DNA of 29,445 nt from Apostichopus parvimensis (taxonomy: Eukaryota; Echinodermata; Holothuroidea; Aspidochirotida; Stichopodidae), in assembly GCA_000934455.1 (NCBI GenBank), contig KN884368.1, forward strand, positions 24,330 through 53,774. The letters run 5' to 3'. Below the pieces are notes generated by a model. The model had not been told where the DNA came from. It saw only the letters and a list, made by a program, of their open reading frames with translations, and did no database searches. This document shows positions 11,901-23,900 of this stretch, piece after piece. The translations under genes and the position numbers were made by a program. How positions within the stretch are numbered: the first letter of the stretch is position 1; each line of letters starts with the position of its first letter.

Positions 11901-14900
11901 TGGGTCTTTAGTCTTAACTATCAAAACTAATTCTTATAAATCTTCTCACCTTGGACAGCTTTATCTTGATTATACACAAAGCCAGGTGCCCTGCTTGGAC
12001 TGGTGCTCTCTAGCTGTGTGTAAGTTGGGTTGAGTCCTTGTGAAGGGAAGGGCCTACTGGCAGGAGTGCTAGCACCGACACTACTTGACGAGGCCTGTTG
12101 ATAAGACCAAGGTATAAGAAGCAAGAGAGTTGTTAAGGTTAAGTTTAACACCATAATGTCTTCAGATCCATTATCCCTAACCAAGCTTTGGAATTTTTTT
12201 TACAGACATTCCTAAAATGCACCATGAAAACATAAAACACTGTCATCTTTCACAATTAATATCAAGTTAAAGTTAAAGGTTCGCAGTCTTGTTTGAGGCC
12301 AAGGCTTGGTCACATGACTTTACAACTTTACCCCTGGTCATTGGTAACATGTCACACCCACACACTAAAGTGTGCACATGTCAAACAAGAGTAATTGTTG
12401 TCACAGAGATGTTATTGAAACCCAACATAATCTCATTCAATAACCAAGGTAGTTTTTATTCAACATTTATACAAAAACAGGTTGTAAAATCCTAAAGGTT
12501 GAAAATGGAGATAAGATCAGTTTATTTTTATTTTTCCTTGCAGAAGTTATGAAGGATTTGTTGCAAAGTTTAAATCTTGCAGTTAAAGTTATAGATGTAT
12601 TTGAAACCAAAGTGCCAACAAGACCCCTTCAAAACAACATTTTGAATTACTTCCTAAACTTCAGGCAATTTTACCAATTCTTCTGAGAATTTACTCAGAC
12701 TTAGATTGCAGTTAATCAACTAAAGACACCCTTAACATTTTTTCCCCGAATGAAAGATACATAGATTGGCTTTAACTCTTTAATTCTTCATTTTGAAAAG
12801 TTTGTTGCCGAAACACTCGACGTGACTAGTCACTCCAATTGATTAAAGTAGCATTGAAGATTTCCCAACATAAATTAGACACATATGCTGCATGACAGTA
12901 CGTACCTTAACCTGGCCAGGTACAAACTGATTGGATCCCCAATTACTGGTACTCTGTCCTGCAGCAAACCTCTTGCTTGGGTCGTCCATGACCCCACTGA
13001 TGGATGGCTTTCCCACGTTCTCTTCTGCAGAGCTCTGCCTTCCGAATGAACTCTGACCTCCTCTTATGTGGGAGTATGGCGTCCCAGAGTATCCACTGCT
13101 GCATGGTACAGCGGGTTTGTTTTTGTCCCCACTGACGATGCCAGGCTGTTGTTGTGGTTGTTGTTGCAGTAATGGACGGTTTAGATCTGCTTGGCCAACG
13201 CTAGCCATGGCAGTGCTCTTACCGTCGGGCATCTTGTCCCATTGACGGGCATGGTTGGTAGATGTGGAAGCATAGGCACTGTACGGGGTCAGGGATGCTA
13301 CTGGTTCACCAGGTGCCTTGATTTTGTTGGAAACATCCATATCTTGACTACTATGAGGTTGTTGAATATTTCTGCAAAATTGAAATTATTTCAAAACATA
13401 TTTTATGAAGAAACGATGACATCATTCTCTTGCCTCTTTAAACAGACTGTTTAAGCCAGGGTTGCACAGTGTGCAAGGCTGTAAAAGCTTCTGACGAATA
13501 ATTTCATCAAAGGAATGGTTACTAGGGACAGAAAGGGATGGAATGTTTAAAGAGCTCAGTGCTTGTCCATTTTGAAGACAATTTTTCAAATCATACTCAA
13601 GAGAATTGTCACTGCTCTTTGGAATTTTTTATTCTTTTACCTAACCAGTTTTCAACTAATTCTTCCACCCATAAATCATAACAGACAAACTTAAAAAATA
13701 TGTAGAATTCAGATGAGCTAGCGATTCAACGAAAGTGATCTGGTTTGTCATCTTCTTAAGACCAAATAAAACTATGTAGGATTGGACGTAAAGACCAACC
13801 AGAAAATACCATATAATATTAAAGAATAATGTATGGAATGAGAAATGGTAAGGAGACTCTTGGAATCCACAGAACACAACACTTACTTGGCTGCTGTGCT
13901 CATGCAGACGATATATTCAACCTCATCTGTGTATGGATTCAGAAAGCTGAAGCAATTGGTCCTTAACCACGCCCATTCTCTGTTTTTGGTTTGGAAACGG
14001 TACATAACTGATAACATCTGGCCCTTCAACTTGACGACTGTAGAATAAAACAGAGCATACAACTGCTAGGATGGGTTACAAAAAGACAGTTTCAGAAAAA
14101 TGGAAATTTGGCCACAAGTACTTTTTACCTGGCAAACATTTTCAATCTTGAACCACAGAATACTTTATGATGAAAGTCATTGACTCTTGAAACAGAATGA
14201 AGTTCCTAGAGTTTAAATTCAGAAAACTACATTTGGTGGGGGATCCAGGATTTCTCGAGATGGATGTGGTGGGCAGGGGGGGGGGCGGGGGGATGAGCAA
14301 GAAGAAATGTATTGTTAAATACCAAAGTTACTGTTGAAATAGCTAAGCATATAAAAATGTTGAAAAGTAACAACTGCCTGAGCAAAGCAAGCATAATATT
14401 CCCAATGTGTACTTTAATTTGACAACATTGTTTGTAGCTAATATTTAGAAAGTTTAAGAGACATTGAGGAGAGTACCGCCTGCCCTCCTCCGTGGATCCT
14501 CCTCTGACATTGGAACAATGTCAAAGAATATTGCAGAACAAAATGGTCGTTCAAACACCTCTCCCTCTTTGAAATACATACTTCGGACATTCATTCTGCA
14601 TATGAAAACTACTGTAATACGAACAGTGTGAAGGTGACATTTAATCGTCACTTCTTACGTACATTTAGTGATAAACCCCAAGAGGCTGTCTTAAGTTTGA
14701 ACAATTTTCATCTTATTTTGAGTGGTGCTTGGAAGTTTACTTCAAATTCATAAAATTACTTAACGTTAGTGACAAAAACTCAAAACAGCTGCTTTTGCAT
14801 CGAGGCAAACAGAAGTATCAATTGACGGTGCTACCTTCATGAAGTTTGCAACCGTTGTGAAGGTGCTGCCTGCATGAAGGTGCTAACTTCATAAAATTTG

Positions 14901-17900
14901 AAACTTGTGAAGGTGCAGCCTGCATGAAGTTTGCAACTGTTGTGAAGGTGCTGCCTGCATGACAGTGCTTCCTGCATGAAGTTTGCAACTGTTGTGTAGG
15001 TGCTGCCTGCATGAAGGTGCTGCCTGCATGAAGGTCTTAACTTCATTGAGAGGCTACCCTCCTCATTCTGCGATCATAAATGTCCTCATGACATAACATT
15101 CTCTTTGATAATACCATGCTGCTTGAAATGCATTCATAAAAGAAAGCGAGAGAAATTATGATGCCGCCCCTCAGGCCGATTCAATTAAACCCTCTTTTTC
15201 TCACCTTGTTCAAAACTTTCCTTCATGTGGGTTTGGTCTTCCGGATGATAAAAGTCAAAACTTGATTTACCGAGCAGTTCCTGGGGTTGATAGCCTAACA
15301 CACCAGTCACTCTGTCAATTAAAATGGGGAAAAATATTGTTGAACTCTGTGATTGAAAGAAACTTTGACAATGTTTAGACTGAAAATGTTTATAAATGTT
15401 GGTGGGTGAATGAAAAATGGCATTTAGAAGATATGATAAATATTTTTGCTACAAGCAACCAGAATTTTTTTAAAGACTTGACAGAAAACTAGAAGGGTAG
15501 CATACCAATTTGATATTGCTGCTTTTTACAACCTGCAACTTTATTTCTTCTGGTGTCAAGTTAGCACAACATTAAGTATTCACATTTCGCGGTGAGTCTT
15601 GAAAAAATTTAATTTACATTACAAATTTTCAAACCTCTCATACATAGCACAAGTTTGGCAACCTCCATTTACATAACTATATATATTTATTTCAACAGAT
15701 ATTTCTTCTTCTTTTATGACATAGTTCATTTCAATTCACAGAAATGTTAATGCAATTCCTACACAACAAATAATTATTATATAAACACTTTATTCTCAAT
15801 CAAATCTTAATAATAGGAGCATGAAATTTTACATAACAGGAGTTTTCTTTTTAAGCTTAGTAAGTTGTATATTGCTGACAAATTAGTCAAAAACAAAAAG
15901 GAGTTTAACCCCTGCTCGACCTCGCAAGAGGTCCTACGGGGGTACCTAAGGGGTTAAACTCCTTTTTGTTGTTGACAAATTAGTTCATAAATGGAAACAT
16001 TTTTATATTTAAAATTTAAATTTAAAAAGGAAGGCACTGAAGATTTGTCAGTCTCTTTTAAGAATCAGAACTCACACAATAATTTTGTTTCTCTAAATCT
16101 GTTACAAAAGGAATTGGTACAGCATGCAAACAGTCTCGAGACAAAATGGATAGCTTTAATAGAGAGAAAACAAACCTTTGATCTACAAATGTGAATTTTC
16201 CATCAATGTCATTTCTGGTTATAAAGCCGTTGGGTGTACCAGCCTCTCCAAGGTCACCACAGTTAGGGGTACTGGTTACTTGTAGCCGCCCGATGGCTAC
16301 CAGGCAGTAATGGCTGGAAGTATGACCATCTGAATCTGCTTCTGCCTGGTCCATGACTAATCCTAAACAATATAAATACAAGTTAGTGGTTAGGGATACT
16401 GATTAATTGTAGCCCCCCCCCCCCCCCCCAACAATGGCTGGAAGTATGACCATCTGAATCTGCTTCTGCCTGGTCCATGACTAAACCTAAACAATATAAA
16501 TACATATTAGTGGTAAGGGATACTGTTTAATTGTAGCCCTCTTAACCCCCCCCCCCCCACCCTCCCCTGATGGCTACCAGGCAATAATGGCACAGGAAGT
16601 ATGACCATCTGAATCTGCTTCTGCCTGGTCCATGACTAAACCTAAAATATGTAAGTAAATTTTAGGGGTTATGGGTACTGGTTACTTGCAGCTGCCCGCT
16701 GGCTCCTAGAAGGTGGCCTGATATTGAGTAACCAATTTTAAACACCGTTTCGTTTGTAAAATATTACTTCAACTGCTTATGAGAAGTAATCTCTGTTTAC
16801 ATGGACAATGAGTCTTAATAAATCAGAACCCCCTATCCCATGCATCTCCCCTCCTCCCCCCAAAAAAATTGAAGCCTTACACCATATGCACTAAATATGT
16901 AATCTTTAATGTCATTGCACTGTTAAATTTGGTAACATTAAAAGTTACTATTTCTCACTCAGGTGACAAAAATTAAAACCACATAGAGAAGGTGCAAACA
17001 AAAAAGTTCTAAAGGATGTGAAAAGCACATAATGCATTGCTACTAGCACATCTAATATCTACTATCAAAAAAGTGTCTTTTTCCGTAACTTACCAGCTGA
17101 CGGGGGCCAGTTTTTGATGTACCCTGTACAGTGAACCACGGCATGCTGTTCTCCATCTTTGGATGCCCCAAGAGAACTTCTGTTTCTCATGTGACAGAAC
17201 CTGCCCATTGTTAAGGGATCTGGTTGAGTGCTGCCGTATTTCATTCGGCAGATGAAGGCTCTCCTGGAGCCCATACAGAAACGCATGGACGCTACAGAGA
17301 AAAAAATGAAAAATTACCCCATAACATGAACATCATCTGTCTCACATTTTTATGAGCTGTTTTACTCTCTGATGGTAATAAATGGCATCGAATCAACATT
17401 CAATATCAGAGAAAATGATAAACTGTGGACAAAAGTTATACATAGTCATGTCCAGTTCTACCAAATAATTACTAGTGCAATGGTAAGGTTTCATGTGCAA
17501 ACTTCTGCAATTAATGGCAGAGGGGTATTTATTAAATGTGTATGGGATGTTCCATTATACGATGGAATTTGAATATAAATCAATTTCAGATCAGTCGGTC
17601 TATTAAGATACTATGCATTACAGTACACTCAAAGCTGTTAAAACATAGCACAGCATATGGCAATGTCCTGGTATTCTTAATTCTTATTCTCTTTTTGTTT
17701 GTTATATTTCATTTGTATACGTTTTAGTTATAATTTGCATTGCAATATTTTGAAATACCAAAAACTACTAAAATTTACTCGGATTTATAATAAAACAATA
17801 TAAAGCAATGACATAATGGTGTCCTGTAAACACAAACAATTCTTGCTTCAATGTCACAGATGAATTCACAAAAAAAAATGTTGTCCTCATGACTCTCATA

Positions 17901-20900
17901 TTGCACACAGAGCAGAACTGTTTTGAGTTATAATCTCCATTAAATCATACAAAGAAAAGTTTTGATGACTCACACTGCTGTCCTTCCTTCTTCACTGTAC
18001 CAGCTGTAACAGATAAAAGAGATTTAAAAGAATCATTTTTCTTGATCAGTCGACAAATTTGTATCCTTTGCAAGAAAAAGATCTGGTAACATGCTACTAA
18101 ACGGAGCAAATCTAACTTCTTGTACAAAGTATACATAAGTAAATAAACAGGGGGAAATTAATTGGGAAATTGCAAGCATGTTCTTTCCTCTTTTTCTTTC
18201 TTGTGTAATGTTTCTAAATAAATTGATATATCGATTGGACCAATTTTCGGCAATTTCTCGGCGGTAAAGGTACATGGAAAAAAAAGCAATCTTTTAGAGC
18301 TAAAACATATTGAGAATTCAATATTATGTAAACTCCCACTGCAAATCTTGAGGGGTGGCCAGTGCCTGAATATTGATAAACTGACAGTCCAAGTTGCAAA
18401 TTGCAGTGATTCCTCTGAAATCTTTCACAACCCTCTGCCTTGGCCACTCTCACCGTTCCCATTTTCCATCCATATCGCTAAACATCACTTAAATGGTGTA
18501 AAATTTGCTCTTTTTATTTATTCAAACCTAAGAGGTTTTATTTTCAGCCCTGGACTAACCACTTTCCACAATGTCACCTGTAAATACATTCAAAACAAAC
18601 AGTGAGATTTCAAGAGTAATTCATACTGTCTTGCTTTATATCAAAGGCCTCCCCTTTAGCTTGTCAGCGAGGTCCCTATTGTCTCATATGGTGACTGTAC
18701 AGTAAATGTCAATCAATACGTTGGCTTCATGGAATTTGAGTGAGCGATTTTGTTATGTTCTATGACGTAATGTTAAGGGTGCCTAATATATAAAATATAA
18801 TCAAATGTTTCAAGATGTGAAGGCGGCCTTGAACAAGCCTTAACATTAGTAGTAGACGTCAGTAGACACAAAAGTGATAAATAACATGTGAACATTACAA
18901 GAACCTTAGTAATTTTCATATAGTCACAAAACCTACCTATCACATTCACAGATTCCTTAGGCATGGAATGCTGCAATACACATCACTATTCCTCTTCCTA
19001 TGAAAAGACTTCTTAAAAAGTTTACAAACAAAGTTTTGCTTTTTCAATTTCGAAGGATGAGATTTAATCATACGTAGAAAAACAGACCAACCTTTGAACC
19101 GCAATATACCGGCAATACTTACTCTTTAAATCCAGCGTTCTACCGGTATTGTGTGGTTCCGTCGTGGAAAGCTGTTCCCGCAGCTTATCTGCATCATCAG
19201 GATGAATCAGTTCATAGACTGAACCGCCCACCCATTCACCCTGCAGATAAAAAACATTTAACCAGAAATAATGTAAATGATACTACTTCACTTAAGTTTC
19301 CTTATAGCAAGCCATATTTTGAATAATTTCAAACTCTACTGTATCTGTGAATGCACGCCACTTTATATCAAGCCTTCTTTTTTATTTACAATGGGGCCTA
19401 TCCACCTTGTAAGTAATGACAAACTTTCCACTGACCTGTGACTGGTGTAATACTGGAGTGATTGAATCTGATACGTAGATGATACGACCACTCTCACAGG
19501 AGACAACGAAGAGGAACCCATCAGCAGCCTGAAAAAAAGGAATATAATACAGAATATTTAAACTTGAATTTAATGTCAATGTCTGATAATGTCAGAGTAT
19601 GAAGAAAACTTAAGATAGACTGACTTTACTGCTGGTTTGTGACAGTTGCAAAAGGAAGGCTTCTCCCGCCCTTCCTCTTCCCCCTTCTTTCTTCACGAAG
19701 ACCACAGATTTCTGACCATTCGCTGTCTTATACACATTTTTGAAGTGTAACCTCAACTAGTCAGGATGTTAGATAGTGTCAAACATTAGTAACAGTGAAG
19801 GAGACTTTCATAGCTAGCAGTTGTTTTTCACTAAAAGCATTGCAACAAGCATTGCCATCGATTATAACTGAAATGACAGGGCACCACAGCAATTTTTCAG
19901 CTTTCAAATGGATACTAAAGCAATCTTCAAACCTTGAGAGGACACTATGACATTGTTTGCAGAGTGAGGGCAAAAAAACATGTCCAAACATTACAGAAAA
20001 CAGGAAGGTATCACGTTTTTATTCCACGCTTTTGATTCAGAATATTACCAGATGTCCCATCAATATGTCAAAGCTTAATGAGCTCATTATGAAGGCACCT
20101 AATTAAGGAGCACAGAAGTTGTTGGCATCGTATTGAGTGATTAAGGGCATCACGGCATATCGCATAGCAATATGCTATGCAAAGTGGGCACAGTGCTATT
20201 CCAGTTCAAAGATGTATAGCAGGTTTTTTCTTACACAGGAAACATAGCAATCGAAGAGACAAAATTCAAAGCCTTAGAATCTGCTATGCAAAAGTGGACA
20301 CTAAATTATTCACTGCACAGTAGCCAAAAACAAACTGTATGTCATTGGTTGCCAATTACCAGCAGTTTTTACCAACTACTAAGTACTTCTCAGAAAGGCT
20401 ACCACTCATCAAACTGAAGCACATTCTGAGATCTATTTCACCCAAGATATTGTAATTAGTAAGAAATTAATGATTCTTTTCTATTGTAAAAGCATAATCC
20501 ATATAGACAATATTTAACATTGGTGTTAAATAGAAAAATCTTTACTCTTATTTTTTTAATGATATGAACATAACTTGATAAGTGAAGCTTTTGAACTGAC
20601 TAATAAATAGTTTAGTATCAACCCTTATTGCATGATAACCAAACTGAACGTAACAGATAGTTTTAACATTCCTATATGACTCTGAGTAAGAACTCTGAGT
20701 AACCTTACCTCTAGTATCAGATGTTTGAGCTCTTGATCTGTAAGAAATGATGGTTTATACACACCCTCTGTGCTTGTATTGCCAGTACCTAAGGAGGGAA
20801 ACAAAAATTGTTAACAGATTACTGTTAGCATGATAAAGCGAGAGTGGAATTGTTGTGAGAAGACAGGTTTCCCTTACTTAGAAAGCAGACTACAAAACCA

Positions 20901-23900
20901 GAAATGAAGCTGTAGAAGGCATTGGCGTTCCCAATTCATACAATTAGGCACAAATCGTAGTACCAATAACTTTGCAACTACTGTCTTGTATCGTTTTTTA
21001 AAGTGTTTCTACCATTGAAAATCGTGCACATGTAACTCTGAGCAGGCCACACTTCATCACAAACATGAAGGCAAGAGTTACGGGGAGGTTACATAGGCGG
21101 AAACATGTCACTGTCTTCAACAGTAGCCTTTTGACACATAAAGATTTCCAGACCTGAAACCACTTGCAATGGGTAGTCTCCAAGCTATCAATCATTAATG
21201 CTTGTTGGTTCATGACCAATCTTCGGACAATTATTTGAAAAGGGAAAACAAATTCTTGGGGTAGAATGAGTTTTGAACCAATGACCAAAGTCCGGTGCTC
21301 TACCAACTTAACTATTGAGCCCTTAGTTGGTGGCTCTCCCACCAACATTATAGCCAATTCTTTACTACTGCTTTAACCACTGAGCTATCCAATTGTATCC
21401 AAAAGTATGGACTGTTAGAATAGAACAGTTCAAAACATGTTTATATTTGATTGTGATTGAAAATATCAGGTAGCATGCTCTGTATTAGTCAGTCAAAATG
21501 TTCTCTTAAGGTAAAGAAAGTACCATTGGTACAGGTTTTTGGACATGTTACCACATGTTTAGGAATGGATTTCTTTGCTTTCTTAGCACTTCTTTGTAAA
21601 AGTGCACTTATGGATGGAAATACGGTGTGCAAATTATGACAATTGAGATTAATAATATCTATATATACTGTATCTATTAAAGTTTACAGATTCTTAAACC
21701 TGTCTTTTCTTTTCCAGGTGATTAAACCTCTCCGTCACCAAAATGAAATAGGACTTTCTGATTGAGCTAACCTCTTAAGGATTTCATGTGTGTGACTGCC
21801 ATGCGTAGTATGGTCAATTTGTCTGGTTTTCGTGCCAGTGCACTGCATGATGGGACCATATCCGCCAGCTCGGTGATGTATGCCGTCATCTTGTTTCTTC
21901 TACGCCTCTCTATCTCACTGTGATTCTCTCTGATGGGAAAAAAACGAAAACAAAAAGAATTAAGTATATGTACTTTATTCAGACCTACTAGTAACCAAAT
22001 ATAAAAATAAAATAAAAATAATAATAGTTACAATAATAATAAAGGGAGTTTGGTATAATAGCAGCAGAGAAAATTTCAAGCTAGTGGAATGCCCACTTAC
22101 TTTCTCCTTCCAAATTTATCTTTCTGAGACTCTTGCATGCAAACTCTTTGCATGTGTTTTCTATCTCAAACTTAGAGAGGTTTGATATTCCGCTTTTGTT
22201 TGTTTTTGATATTTCGTTTACTTGTAGACAAATTAATTTGTTTCTTAATGCATTTTAGAATACACAGGACAAAGATGTTTTGAGTACGATGCTTTACTTA
22301 TTAATTTCATGACATAGGTAATGTTTTAAATTCTCATCATTATTGTACATTGTTAATGGGATCCTTCTTCATCAAGGAGTTGGAGTAAAAACAGATGGCA
22401 AACCACTCCAAAGAAATTCAACAAAAAATTACATCTTCCTAGTTTTGAGTAGGAAGTATCAATTTTTTTGTGTGGATACACTCTCCTAGAGACATTAAAC
22501 TAATTCTGGCTGGGAATTAGAGTAATCAAAAAGTTAATTTGTCTTAATACCGAACCTACAAATGTATGACAGTCTACTCTTTAAAACTGATGAGAAAGTA
22601 AAATGAATGAGACTTCAAATTAAACATTTACAGAGAGAACAAACATGGGAGATTGATCGGGGTTGTCTCTACCAACATGAGACTAACATTATAATGGCAA
22701 ACATCTGGAGTGGAAGCATTTACGAATTTGATATGCTTCAAATGTCAGTATCATCGCTAAGTCAACATACATACATATTAATCTGCCGACTTCACCTTCC
22801 GTCGTTTGCATTATGTGAAAAATGATCTTAAAATCATCGTACAGGTGGTTGTGTATGTGTGTGCTCCCTGTGCGTGTTTCCTTTTTACTTCTTGTCTTTT
22901 TCTTCATTGTTTCATATGTGTGTGTCCTGTGTCAGTTTCTCTCTTTGTGTGAGATATACATATACTGTAATAAATTAAAAACACGAACACAGGACACAGA
23001 GTAAGATGTAAAATTACCTCAAAGAACTTAATAAATGGTACCTAAGTCAGACCATGTCAAATGTACAAGACTTAAAATTGTTGAAACTGTAATATCTATC
23101 TAAAAAATAAAATCTACAAGATGCAACATGTTGGAAAGATCAAACCTTAACTTGTGTACGAGCTGGTATTGAATGAGTCTACAGTACAGTAAAATACTGT
23201 GTGAGCAATTGGGTATTCCTGGTTGACATTCACACCTACTGGAGTGTGAGGATATTCAGTTGGTACTTCCACTAAAGTTCAATTCCTACCCGAGAATCCG
23301 AGATCTTTTGTTACTTTTGAAAATCTTTCAAACTGTTCACAAATTTAAAATGTCAATAGGATGTCATACATAAATTCTTGTCGCCCTCTATGCCTAAACC
23401 TGAGCTCAGAGCCAGTATCTCTGAATTATCGCTTTATGCAATCATTACAGTTCAGGAGCTAAATGACACCATTTGGGAGAACAAATTAAATCCCTTCATA
23501 TTTTTGGAATTTTGACAAATATTGTGAAAAATCTTAATTTGTTTAGTTTCTTTGAGGACCTCACAAGTGACACAACATTTTACCATGTGATTTGAAACAC
23601 ACCTACTATCCATTACTATACAGAAGGATTTTTAGCTATTACAAGTAACAAGTTTATATTGGAAGGATTGCCAATAAATGACAGTTACAGGACCAGTCAA
23701 AAAAATTTTCACTATCTTCTCTGAGAAACAAACATGCGGACTAGTCCCCACAGCATTTTTCCAAATCGTTATCAATGAATTATGCAACAAAATTTGCATG
23801 AAGATTGTATAAGAGGTTTTTTAAAACAAAAGGACTCCAACCTGGCGTATCTTTCCTTGTCGGGTTTATCCTCATCACTCCTGTGACAAAAAAACAAAAA

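Larger units (their letters stand above)
10399..12768. repeat. Duplicated block, copy 2 (probable assembly artefact)
   Basis: Starts at the first base after the gap and ends at 12768, where unique sequence continues into intron w12. It contains the proximal copies of the last two exons. The first base of the downstream AATAAA-type signal falls in the gap, so the 3' end of this copy is cut off. Confidence 0.93.

Noticed and set aside
7979..12768. Genuine tandem duplication giving a second ARNT C terminus
   Set aside because: Copy edges coincide exactly with the N gap and divergence is at heterozygosity level.
14818..15046. Two Cys/His repeat proteins on the minus strand
   Set aside because: They are translations of the minisatellite, in an intron, with no start context or family.
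21260..21330. Functional tRNA gene on the minus strand
   Set aside because: A and B boxes are present but the acceptor and D stems do not pair well; read as SINE.
20998..21357. 119-residue minus-strand frame as a gene
   Set aside because: It overlaps the SINE and lies in an ARNT intron; no recognisable protein features.
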